Shown piece after piece: positions 18,090 through 26,272 of a DNA stretch of 64,000 bases; the stretch's first letter is position 1, and every line of letters starts with the position of its first letter. This DNA comes from Membranihabitans marinus (lineage in GTDB: Bacteria; Bacteroidota; Bacteroidia; Chitinophagales; Saprospiraceae). The position numbers and the translations under genes are program-made. The stretch spans positions 62,001 through 126,000 of the forward strand of contig NZ_JAHVHU010000017.1 of NCBI RefSeq assembly GCF_019802045.1, given 5' to 3'. The notes beneath the pieces were generated by a model. It ran no database searches and was not told the DNA's origin. It saw only the letters and a program-made list of their open reading frames with translations.

Positions 18090-19223
18090 ATGATAATTGT
18101 TGGGATTTCCTTGGTAGTTACGATTCTACTTCTGTTTGTGCTCCATTATTTTTTTCCTTATTTTTTTAAAGCCTTTCGACTGACGATCCTTCGCGGACAT
18201 CGGACGGCCACGATATACGACCTGCCAGATTTCAAGAGTCGGACGATTTTCGGAGGTGTAGCATTGCCCTGGCCCACTGAACCTCGGAAGGAGATGGGCC
18301 AATTGAGTAGTGACTTTGCAAAAAAGTTAGCCAATATGAAAACCTCTGCTTTTTTAGTGGCTCAGAATGGTGTGATGGTTCATGAGTCCTATTACGACGA
18401 CCATTCGAAAGATACATTATCCAATTCATTTTCTATAGCCAAGACCATCGTGGCATTGCTGGCCGGGAAGGCCATTGAGGACGGGTATTTGGCAGGGCTG
18501 GATCAACGGGTGTCTACTTTTTTTCCACAATACAATTATCCACAGGCTGACCACCTGACAATTCGTGATCTGATCCGGATGAGTTCGGGCATGGATTGGA
18601 AAGAAAATTATTATTTACCCCTCAATGAAACAACGGATGCCTATTATGGGGATCGTCTATCGGAACTGATTCTGAGCCGTAAAATTCTCCAACAACCGGG
18701 TAAAGAATTTAATTACCAAAGCGGAAACACCCAACTGCTTGGGATGATTCTGGACCAGGTTCTTCCGATGTCTTTAAGTGACTATTTGTCCGAAAGGTTT
18801 TGGAAGCCGCTCGGAATGGAACAGGATGCGCACTGGACCATTGATGAAGCTTCCGATATCGAAAAGACCTATTGTTGCATCCATGCCACGGCCCGTGATT
18901 TTATGAAATTTGGGCAGCTTTTTCTTCAGGAAGGCAACTGGGCGGGAGAAAATTTGATCTCTTCAGATTTTTTGAAAGAAATGCGCACTGTCGGATTTGC
19001 TGCAAGCCCGCAATATGGAGCCGGATTGTGGTTAGACGATAGTTACAGCACACCCTTTTATCTGATGCGCGGCCACCTGGGACAATATGTGATTGTAATC
19101 CCTTCTAAAGACCTGGTTATTTGCCGGATCGGTCAAAAATATCGAAAAGACGACAATCCACCACGACTACAGTTGGAGGACATATATATGTACGTGGACG
19201 GCGCTTTAGCAATGGTGGATTAA
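18090..19223 (+). CDS. Membrane-anchored serine hydrolase of the beta-lactamase/PBP fold
   Basis: This 377-aa protein has an N-terminal membrane anchor (residues 2-28) and an extracytoplasmic class C beta-lactamase/esterase domain. The catalytic Ser-x-x-Lys is S115-I-A-K118 in SNSFSIAKTI; the second motif is the Tyr of NYQSGNTQLLG. DLIRMSSGMDWKENY and GLWLDD fit the family. Members act as esterases, D-amino-acid peptidases or amide hydrolases, so the substrate is unknown and antibiotic resistance should not be assumed. Confidence 0.85.
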   Translation: MIIVGISLVVTILLLFVLHYFFPYFFKAFRLTILRGHRTATIYDLPDFKSRTIFGGVALPWPTEPRKEMGQLSSDFAKKLANMKTSAFLVAQNGVMVHESYYDDHSKDTLSNSFSIAKTIVALLAGKAIEDGYLAGLDQRVSTFFPQYNYPQADHLTIRDLIRMSSGMDWKENYYLPLNETTDAYYGDRLSELILSRKILQQPGKEFNYQSGNTQLLGMILDQVLPMSLSDYLSERFWKPLGMEQDAHWTIDEASDIEKTYCCIHATARDFMKFGQLFLQEGNWAGENLISSDFLKEMRTVGFAASPQYGAGLWLDDSYSTPFYLMRGHLGQYVIVIPSKDLVICRIGQKYRKDDNPPRLQLEDIYMYVDGALAMVD

Positions 19224-19321
19224 TAATGGTCAATGGTTGAGGATGTGCACGGCGGTATTGGGTCATTATACAACACAATATGCACCATTTACCTATTAAA
19301 ATTAATCAATAGCACTAAAAA

Positions 19322-19678
19322 TTAAGACTTTTTCCGTGGTCCGCCCAGGCTGTAATAATTGTTTTCTTCATCTTCTTCTCCCAGTTTTTCTTCCTCATCA
19401 TCGAGTTCTGATCCAGGAACGTCCAGATCATCACCGGAGTGATCGGTGTCAAAATTCTCTGTGTTCCAGTCGTCATCTTCGGGTGTTTTGATTTGATCAC
19501 GAACTTCCGGCGGAAAGTCTTCCAACGGTATAGCCCGCTCATCAGCCTCTGTATTTTCGGTGGGATCTACATCTTCATTAAGTGGCACTTCTTTTTCCTT
19601 GTTGTAGATATCCTCTTTTTTTGGATAGGGCTTGTAGTCCGGGGCGTCTGGTTTTTTCTTATCTTTATTGCTTTCCAT
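19322..19678 (-). CDS. Acidic disordered protein, unknown function
   Basis: A 118-aa protein with a lysine-rich N-terminus (MESNKDKKKPDAPDYKPYPKKED) and a very acidic rest (DDEEEKLGEEDEENN), no hydrophobic segment and no known motif, hence probably disordered and soluble. Its downstream end is close to the convergent hydrolase gene. The gap 19679-20121 to rplU holds only the rplU promoter. Function not recognisable. Confidence 0.6.
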   Translation of the reverse strand: MESNKDKKKPDAPDYKPYPKKEDIYNKEKEVPLNEDVDPTENTEADERAIPLEDFPPEVRDQIKTPEDDDWNTENFDTDHSGDDLDVPGSELDDEEEKLGEEDEENNYYSLGGPRKKS

Positions 19679-20055
19679 ATCTTAGTCAAAGTGTTTGTTG
19701 AACCTGATAAGGTACTGAGAATGTGTGCCAAAAAAAAGCAACGACCTGATTTTATCATATTTTTAAGGGCTGTGCTTACTTGAGATCGAATAAAGTAAAA
19801 TGGAAATCGGCACCGGATAGAGGAGAGGTAAATCCATAGAGCTATCTTTGCTGTAGTAAAACGAAGGACACGATTAGAGCTTTCGCCTGAGTTCATTCAG
19901 TGGCTAAAGTCAATTTAAAGTAGTACGGGGATGTTCTCAGTGTGTCTTCAGGTAGTAAGGCCCATGAATCTTGATCCATGATGGATTTTAAGCGTGGTCT
20001 CTGCGCGACTCAACAAAAAACTTGAGATTCAGAGCCATAAAATGTTTTATATACA

Positions 20056-20087
20056 TTTGCTTATTAAAAAATATAGTCTTACTTTTG
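20056..20087 (+). promoter_or_regulatory. Bacteroidota-type promoter for rplU-rpmA
   Basis: TTTG (20056-20059) is followed after 20 bases by TACTTTTG (20080-20087), an exact TAnnTTTG. The start codon of rplU is 35 bases further on. Confidence 0.7.
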
Positions 20088-20121
20088 CAGACTAATTTGT
20101 AAAAATTTAATTCGATAATAT

Positions 20122-20427
20122 ATGTTTGCGATTGTAACTATTGCCGGAAAACAGTTTAAAGTGACTGAAGGTCAGGAACTTTACGTACACCGGATTGACG
20201 CTGAAGAAGGAGATGAAATAATCCTGGATCAGGTACACCTCACTGCAGACGGTGACAATGTACAGGTGGGAGCTCCGACACTCAATCTTGGCGTAACAGC
20301 CACGGTGATAGAGCACCTGAAAGATGATAAAGTGATCGTCTTTAAGAAAAAGCGACGGAAGGGCTATCGTCGGAAAAAAGGGCATCGCCAGGCATTGACC
20401 AAATTGAAGATTGATACGATTGCGTAA
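20122..20427 (+). CDS. rplU: 50S ribosomal protein L21
   Basis: L21 (101 aa) binds 23S rRNA in the large subunit. It starts MFAIVTIAGKQFKVTEGQELYVHRIDAEEGDEI and ends with the conserved basic KKKRRKGYRRKKGHRQALTKLKI, which is the L21 signature. It forms the usual rplU-rpmA pair, with rpmA following after 19 bases. Confidence 0.98.
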   Translation: MFAIVTIAGKQFKVTEGQELYVHRIDAEEGDEIILDQVHLTADGDNVQVGAPTLNLGVTATVIEHLKDDKVIVFKKKRRKGYRRKKGHRQALTKLKIDTIA

Positions 20428-20446
20428 AAAATAAAATTTTAGAATT

Positions 20447-20695
20447 ATGGCACACAAGAAAGGAGTAGGTAGTACGGACAACGGAAGAGATAGTAACCCG
20501 AAAATGTTGGGTGTGAAGATGTATGGTGGTCAGGCAGCTATAGCCGGCAACATCATTGTACGTCAGCGCGGAACCAAATTCCACGCCGGTAACAATGTCG
20601 GCATGGGACGAGATCATACCTTATTCGCGTTATCAGACGGAACCATCCAGTTCAAAAAAGGACGGCTCAATCGTACTTTCGTCCACGTGGTCTGA
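20447..20695 (+). CDS. rpmA: 50S ribosomal protein L27
   Basis: L27 (82 aa) reaches the peptidyl-transferase centre. The N-terminus [29 protein letters not shown] is diagnostic; there is no Firmicutes-type N-terminal extension that would need cleavage. [18 protein letters not shown] is the second conserved block. A terminator follows 28 bases after the stop codon. Confidence 0.98.
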   Translation: MAHKKGVGSTDNGRDSNPKMLGVKMYGGQAAIAGNIIVRQRGTKFHAGNNVGMGRDHTLFALSDGTIQFKKGRLNRTFVHVV

Positions 20696-20723
20696 CCCAT
20701 GGGATGATACTATAAGAAATAAG

Positions 20724-20758
20724 AAGAGCGATGATTCATTTCATGGCTCTTTTTTTTT
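20724..20758 (+). terminator. Rho-independent terminator of rplU-rpmA
   Basis: Arms 20724-20734 and 20741-20751 pair with one mismatch around a 6-base loop and run into nine T residues. Confidence 0.85.
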
Positions 20759-20958
20759 GTGGCTGAGCAGAAGAGGATTGAGCCGAGATACATAGCGTCA
20801 TTGTGTTGGAATTTACCTTTCTATGACCTTTGGACTGCGTTCAGCCCTTATTATTTTGAATAGTCGTCGGTGAGATATACGATCGTTTCATTTCTCCTAC
20901 ATACGAAAATATTTACCTTCGTGATCATACATTCAACAGTTCTGAAAATCAGACAGGT

Positions 20959-22275
20959 GTGAAATCAAAACTCTTTCTTCGCCTGAACAAAGAAATTTGG
21001 GCCCTGGCTCTCCCCAATATCATTAGCAATATCTCGGTCCCTTTGCTTAGCACGGTCGATACTGCTTTGATGGGACGGTTGTCAGCGGCTCACCTGGGAG
21101 CGGTCGGTCTAAGTTCCATGATCTTTAATTTCTTGTATTGGAATTTCGGTTTTCTACGGATGGGAACGACCGGACTCACCGCCCAATCGTACGGGGCCAA
21201 AGATTTTGAACAAATCATGTACACTTTGTGGCGCGCCTTGCTTCTTGGTTTGGCGATCGCTTTGGTATTATTTGTATTTCAAAACCCACTGTCGGATCTG
21301 GCGGTGTTGGCACTTCAGGTTCAACCCGGTCAGATTGAGATGGTCAAATCCTATTTTTTTATCCGGATCTGGGCTGCACCAGCCTATATGGCCTTACTGA
21401 CCATTACAGGGTGGTTTTTCGGAATGCAAAATGCTATTTATCCGCTGATACTCACAGCTGCAGTAAATGTGATCAACATAGGACTGAGTTTTTATCTGGT
21501 CAACTATCAGGGGATGGAGATCCGTGGTGTGGCTCTGGGGACGGTAGCTGCGCAGTATTTTGGATGTGCGCTTGGAGCGGTATTGTTTTTTATAAAATAC
21601 CGGGGAATTACATTTCGTATCCGGTGGAGCAGATTATTCCACATGGATACTTTCCATCGATTTCTATTGATGAATCGAGACTTATTTATTCGAACTGTGT
21701 TGCTTACGCTTGTTTTTGGATTCTTTTATAGTCAGTCTTCTACATTTGGTGTATTGTCATTGGCGGTCAGTGTGGTTTTGATGCAGTTTATCAACTGGAT
21801 GTCATATGGCGTCGACGGAATGGCCTTTGCGGCGGAGAGTGTCGTCGGGAAGTATGCCGGAGCTCATGATGAGTTGGCATCGAGAAAGGCGATCCAACTT
21901 ATATTTGCATGGGGATTGTTGTTTGCTGTGCTCTATGCTGCGATGTATGGGGTATTCTATCAGGGACTTTTTCGGGTATTCACGAATGAAATGGATGTCA
22001 TAATGGCTGGCATGGATTACCGGTTGTGGATGATACTGATTCCTTTGCTCGGTTTTGCATCTTACATTTGGGATGGAATATTTATCGGATTGACGGCCTC
22101 CCGGTCCATGCGCAATGCGATGATCCTGCCTTGCATTGTATTTGTCGTGGGGTATTATTTATTTCAAGATACCCTGGGTTTGCATTCTTTATTTCTGGCA
22201 TTGACGGTCTTCCTGTTTGCCCGGGGAGCGGTGCAGACCTGGATGTATTGGCGGAAAGGATTGGAGATGAAGTGA
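20959..22275 (+). CDS. MATE family multidrug/toxin exporter
   Basis: This 438-aa inner-membrane protein has about 12 hydrophobic segments. The start ALALPNIISNISVPLLSTVDTALMGRL and the segments LRMGTTGLTAQSYGAKDFE and SYGVDGMAFAAESVVGKYAG are characteristic of the DinF-like branch of the MATE family, which exports cationic drugs or metabolites against Na+ or H+. A GTG start at 20959 is used. It stands alone; the substrate is unknown. Confidence 0.88.
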   Translation: MKSKLFLRLNKEIWALALPNIISNISVPLLSTVDTALMGRLSAAHLGAVGLSSMIFNFLYWNFGFLRMGTTGLTAQSYGAKDFEQIMYTLWRALLLGLAIALVLFVFQNPLSDLAVLALQVQPGQIEMVKSYFFIRIWAAPAYMALLTITGWFFGMQNAIYPLILTAAVNVINIGLSFYLVNYQGMEIRGVALGTVAAQYFGCALGAVLFFIKYRGITFRIRWSRLFHMDTFHRFLLMNRDLFIRTVLLTLVFGFFYSQSSTFGVLSLAVSVVLMQFINWMSYGVDGMAFAAESVVGKYAGAHDELASRKAIQLIFAWGLLFAVLYAAMYGVFYQGLFRVFTNEMDVIMAGMDYRLWMILIPLLGFASYIWDGIFIGLTASRSMRNAMILPCIVFVVGYYLFQDTLGLHSLFLALTVFLFARGAVQTWMYWRKGLEMK

Positions 22276-22477
22276 TATTGATTTGTTTGGGTTGACAAGG
22301 TTTATAAGGTTTATCAGGTTGGTGAGCTGTTCTCAGAGGAGATGATTAATTTGGGACTCCATGATTGAATAGCCCATGTGCCGACGCAACCAGGTTTATA
22401 GTATTTGGAATTTTGATCTGAAATCGAGTCGTTTTCAAGGTTTTAATCCACCTAAATTCCGGTCTGTTTGAATGTGT

Positions 22478-23326
22478 TTAAGAATTAAGTTCATCAAGAT
22501 GCTGGTTTACAAGGTCTTTTAATGCCTTCTGAAGTTGGTGGATAACAGGTGAGATCTGACTTTCATTGATGCTGAAATCATCGATTTTTGTTACCGGCAT
22601 AATACCTTTGGTTGTACTGGTAATAAAGGCAGACCGGGCTTTCTTGACATCCTCCAGCGTTAGATCGGTGACCTCCACTTCCATGAAATCCTGAGCTAGT
22701 TCCAGGACCTTGCTTCGGGTAATTCCACCCAGTATGTCATGCTGTGGTGTTTTTAAAATACCCTTCTCGTCAATAATAAAAAAATTAGAACGCGACGATT
22801 CGGTGATATTCGCTTCGGAAAGGTACAGTACGTCCGTTGCGTCCTCATTACGTATCCGATCACGCTCCAGTAATACGGTCATATAATTGATGGATTTTAT
22901 GTGTGGATGTTCGCGCGTATATTGCATTGTGATTAACTTAATGCCCCGGGTATAGTTTTCTTCGATATATGGAACCGGGCCTTGGGTGATGACCAAAAAG
23001 TTGGCAGGTCCATCAGGCAGAAAGCCAGTGTTGGTATAGCCGCCGGTAAGAAGAAGGCGGCAATAACCATCCGCTCTGTTATTTTTATCCATCAACTCAT
23101 AGAGCCGGGTCATAAATGGATCGTACTCCCATTCGAACGGCAACCGCATCTGCAGTGCTGAATTCCGAAACCGGTTCCAATAATCGTTGAAAAAAACAGG
23201 GTGATTTCCTTGAATAGGGAAGAAATCAAAAACACCATAGCCCCGCAGTAGTCCCAGGTCGTTGACTTTGAGCAGGGGTTCTGATGTTTTCTTGTATTCA
23301 TTGTTGAGAAGACAGTAGGTATCCAT
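22478..23326 (-). CDS. Class IV PLP aminotransferase
   Basis: This 282-aa PLP enzyme of fold type IV (branched-chain aminotransferase, D-amino-acid aminotransferase or aminodeoxychorismate lyase) starts at the ATG at 23326; the frame extends to 23410 but overlaps ggt. Motifs: LGLLRGYGVFDFF near residue 24, the PLP lysine Lys144 in HIKSINYM, and YLSEANITESSRSNFFII, GGITRSKVLELA and TSTTKGIMPV. Placed 16 bases downstream of ggt on the same strand. IlvE, PabC and DAAT activity cannot be separated by eye; the size is nearest to the DAAT/PabC branch. Confidence 0.85.
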   Translation of the reverse strand: MDTYCLLNNEYKKTSEPLLKVNDLGLLRGYGVFDFFPIQGNHPVFFNDYWNRFRNSALQMRLPFEWEYDPFMTRLYELMDKNNRADGYCRLLLTGGYTNTGFLPDGPANFLVITQGPVPYIEENYTRGIKLITMQYTREHPHIKSINYMTVLLERDRIRNEDATDVLYLSEANITESSRSNFFIIDEKGILKTPQHDILGGITRSKVLELAQDFMEVEVTDLTLEDVKKARSAFITSTTKGIMPVTKIDDFSINESQISPVIHQLQKALKDLVNQHLDELNS

Positions 23327-23342
23327 TGCAAATATTAGGTTG

Positions 23343-25070
23343 TTAGTGGCCAATAGCGGTGTCATCCCCCCGGCTGGAATCCGGACCGCCTTCCAATACC
23401 CCGTTTTCATGTACCATAATCGCGTCGCACAGACCGATTTTTCCCCGGTCTTGGAAGGTGTAATTCATTAGTTTGAGCTCATTCATTACGGCATCAGAAA
23501 AGGTGTTGGTCTCGTGTAAAATGATGTCGGGCATCCACTGGTGGTGAAACCGTTTGGCGTCAACCGCTTCCTGCATGGACATCCCAAAAACCGTGGCATT
23601 GAGAATGGTTTGCAAAACCGTCGTGATAATGGTAGAGCCACCGGGACTGCCTACGACCATAAATAGGTCTCCATTTTTTTCCAGGATGGTCGGTGTCATG
23701 CTGCTCAGCATTCTTTTTTCAGGCCGGATGCTGTTAGCTTCATTCCCGAGTAACCCAAACTGATTAGGGACACCGGGCTTGGCCGAGAAATCATCCATTT
23801 CGTTATTGAGAAAAAATCCAGCCCCGTCCACCCATACTTTTGAGCCGAAATATGAATTTACTGTGGTCGTAATGCCTACCGCATTGCCTGCTTTATCCAC
23901 GATGGAAAAATGCGTTGTCTGTACTGATTCTACAACCTCCACGTTTCCTTCTTTGATGTCCGAAGAGGGCGTGACGACCTCTTTATCAATTCCAGCCATT
24001 CGTTCGTCGATATAGGCATCGCTGATCAGGTAATCCACCGGTACCGGAGCAAAGTCAGGATCACCCATGTACGTCGCCCGATCTGCATAGGCACGCTTTT
24101 CTACCTCCACCAGAAGATGGGTGTAGGGTGCCGAGTTGTGTTCGTATCGATTCAGCTTAAATTGCTCCAGGCCTTTGAGCATTTGAATTAAGGCAACGCC
24201 CCCACTACTGGGAGGTCCCATGGTAATCACTGAATAGTCGTGAAATGTTCCTTTGAGTGGAAGTCGCCATTTGGCTTGGTATCTTTTCAGATCCTCATAA
24301 TCAATGAGACCACCCCCTGATTCCATTTCCTGGGTGATGAGCTGCGCCGTTCTGCCGGCATAAAAACCCTCAGGTCCCTGATCCCGGATTCTTTCGAGGG
24401 TAGCGGCCAAATCAGGCAATTGCAATCGATCGCCGGCATTCCAGCCCTCTTTTTTAGTGAGCGGAATATCATGGTGGTTGATGTCCAAAAACCTTTCCTG
24501 ATAACGATTGAATACCTGGGCCTGATCTGCGGTGATCTCAAACCCTTCTGTTGCTAAATCTATGGCTGGTTGGATGACCTGTTGCCAGGGAAGCACACCT
24601 TTCCATCGGTGTAGTTCATACATCCCCTGGACCGAACCTGGGACACCTGAAGCCAGATGACCTCGAAGACTCAGACCGGGAATCACATTTTGATCCGCAT
24701 CCAAATACATATCCCGCGACGCGTGTCGCGATGCTTTTTCCCGAAAATCCAGCGTTCTGCTTTCTCCATCGTGCCAGCGAACCACTGCAAATCCACCTCC
24801 ACCTATATTTCCGGCCCGGGGATAGGTGACAGCCAAGGCAAACTGAACAGCTACGGCAGCATCGACGGCGTTCCCTCCCTGAGCAAGAATGTGGCTGCCT
24901 ACTTTCGTCGCATCGGGCGAGGCTGTTACCACCATATCTTCGGTAGAAGTCGGTCCCGTAGGAAGCTGCGTGGTTTTTATCGTACTACAACCGGATACCA
25001 ACAAGATAAAAAGACCGAGTAGAGCGGAGAATAACAGTCTAAATAGAATAAAAGATGATCGTGAAAGCAT
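23343..25070 (-). CDS. ggt: Gamma-glutamyltransferase lipoprotein
   Basis: Ggt cleaves the gamma-glutamyl bond of glutathione and related compounds outside the cytoplasm. The 575-aa precursor has a lipoprotein leader (LLVSGC) and the family start MVVTASPDATKVGSHILAQGGNAVDAAVAVQFALAVTYPRAGNIGGGGF. Autocleavage would occur before the first nucleophile Thr in TTHFSIVDKAGNAV, giving large and small subunits; GSPGGSTIITTVLQTI and MTPTIL in the small subunit are intact. Lipid anchoring at the envelope is inferred from the lipobox. It is probably co-transcribed with the aminotransferase behind it. Confidence 0.94.
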   Translation of the reverse strand: MLSRSSFILFRLLFSALLGLFILLVSGCSTIKTTQLPTGPTSTEDMVVTASPDATKVGSHILAQGGNAVDAAVAVQFALAVTYPRAGNIGGGGFAVVRWHDGESRTLDFREKASRHASRDMYLDADQNVIPGLSLRGHLASGVPGSVQGMYELHRWKGVLPWQQVIQPAIDLATEGFEITADQAQVFNRYQERFLDINHHDIPLTKKEGWNAGDRLQLPDLAATLERIRDQGPEGFYAGRTAQLITQEMESGGGLIDYEDLKRYQAKWRLPLKGTFHDYSVITMGPPSSGGVALIQMLKGLEQFKLNRYEHNSAPYTHLLVEVEKRAYADRATYMGDPDFAPVPVDYLISDAYIDERMAGIDKEVVTPSSDIKEGNVEVVESVQTTHFSIVDKAGNAVGITTTVNSYFGSKVWVDGAGFFLNNEMDDFSAKPGVPNQFGLLGNEANSIRPEKRMLSSMTPTILEKNGDLFMVVGSPGGSTIITTVLQTILNATVFGMSMQEAVDAKRFHHQWMPDIILHETNTFSDAVMNELKLMNYTFQDRGKIGLCDAIMVHENGVLEGGPDSSRGDDTAIGH

Positions 25071-25239
25071 AGTAATGTTTTATTTATCTGATCGTAAAGT
25101 TATAGGTTTCAGGCAAGATAATATCTATATAACGCAAATTATTCACGGCCCATTTTTATTCTGCTGATCACGACACAAAACCGAGTGTAATGAGTCAAAC
25201 CTAGAAATCAATGCTGCTACGTGGAATGCGGTGCTTATC

Positions 25240-25360
25240 CCGCCAGAGTAAAACGGCACCCACTGTTGGGCTATGTCATATGCCCAATTTTGGAATTTAA
25301 GCAATTCATGAACTGCCTAGTATGTATCATACCAGATTGACGTGGTGAATAAAGCGGGAT
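25240..25360 (+). repeat. Dispersed intergenic repeat, copy C
   Basis: Matches copies A, B and D from the AAACGGCACCC region to AATAAAGCGGGAT. The left arm of the central inverted repeat is eroded (CACTGTTGGGC) whereas the right arm GCCCAATTTTGG is intact. The gap 25071-25537 holds nothing else apart from a GC-rich CCCGG..CCCGG hairpin near 25377-25428. Confidence 0.8.
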
Positions 25361-25537
25361 AGGATTGAAAAAAAAACCGGGTGGGTCCTAGCAAGGTTTT
25401 TGGGACAGCCTCTCCCCAGCCCGGTTTGACATAATTCTTAGCTAAATTATATTAATTCATAATATAACAAAAACTAAGCCAACCTTGGTTGTGTTGAAAA
25501 ATATTTGAAAATATGTTAATGTTTAGGCGCTGAGAAT

Positions 25538-25873
25538 CTATACGAAATCTGAGTCTTTCCATTCATTTTTCAATGTTTTGAAATCTTCAAGATCCAACGT
25601 ATCGTCGGTCCATTCCTCCTCACTTTTTCTTGATTCATACGGAATGTCGTCATCGGAGAAAGCGGCTTCATCGTTTTGAAAAGTGTCGATATATTTATGA
25701 ATAATGGAGATCGTCATGGGAATGGCCACGATGAAAAATACAAAAGAAGGCACCCCCACCCGTAAAAATAAAAATCCAAAAAATAAAAGCATCAGTACAT
25801 ACGAAACCAAACTTTTTTTGAAAGCTCGTTTTGTCCGCTCTTTTCTTCGGTGTTGGTGTCTGTCTTTATTCAT
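25538..25873 (-). CDS. Two-TM membrane protein with basic head and acidic tail
   Basis: 111 aa: a strongly basic N-terminus (MNKDRHQHRRKERTKRAFKK), two adjacent hydrophobic segments (about 23-42 and 44-60) and an acidic C-terminal tail. The charge distribution suggests both ends in the cytoplasm. It resembles small 2TM proteins of Bacteroidota but no function is known. It follows the 121-aa membrane protein on the same strand after 33 bases. Confidence 0.6.
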   Translation of the reverse strand: MNKDRHQHRRKERTKRAFKKSLVSYVLMLLFFGFLFLRVGVPSFVFFIVAIPMTISIIHKYIDTFQNDEAAFSDDDIPYESRKSEEEWTDDTLDLEDFKTLKNEWKDSDFV

Positions 25874-25906
25874 TTTTTTTGATCGCTTAAAAATTAGAAC
25901 GAATCA

Positions 25907-26272
25907 CTAATCATTATCGTTCGTTTTTTGGAGTGAATTATGGAGAAAGTGACCAGTTACTGCCCCTAAGCCACCAATAAAACCACCTAGAATTCCTGAA
26001 AATACAACGAGCGTCGGTCCATTTGCCAGTCCAAATATTTTAGCGAGTCGTGTAGATAAGATACTGTTGTTTCCACCATCAATAATGAGAGCAGCCGTCA
26101 ACCAAACCAAAAAAATACTGATGAAACCAAGCGTGAGATCTACTAAAAGTTTTTTGTGAGGAACAAACAAAATTAGGATAAATGGGAGCAGATAGGAAAA
26201 TCGCCAGTCAACATTGAACGCAAATAACCAGCTCCCACAAATTAATAAGACGAGTTTTAATAGATTATTCAT
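25907..26272 (-). CDS. Four-TM hydrophobic membrane protein, unknown function
   Basis: 121 aa with about four membrane segments (LLKLVLLICGSWLFAF, LLPFILILFV, LTLGFISIFLVWLTAALI, LVVFSGILGGFIGGLGAVTG). The ATG overlaps the stop of the penicillin acylase gene by four bases (ATGA), so the two are translationally coupled. The overall pattern is that of small integral proteins without a known activity. Confidence 0.65.
   Translation of the reverse strand: MNNLLKLVLLICGSWLFAFNVDWRFSYLLPFILILFVPHKKLLVDLTLGFISIFLVWLTAALIIDGGNNSILSTRLAKIFGLANGPTLVVFSGILGGFIGGLGAVTGHFLHNSLQKTNDND

Noticed and set aside
18090-19223. Beta-lactamase conferring resistance
   Set aside because: The SxxK fold is shared by many esterases and peptidases; membrane anchor and divergent motifs do not support a resistance call.
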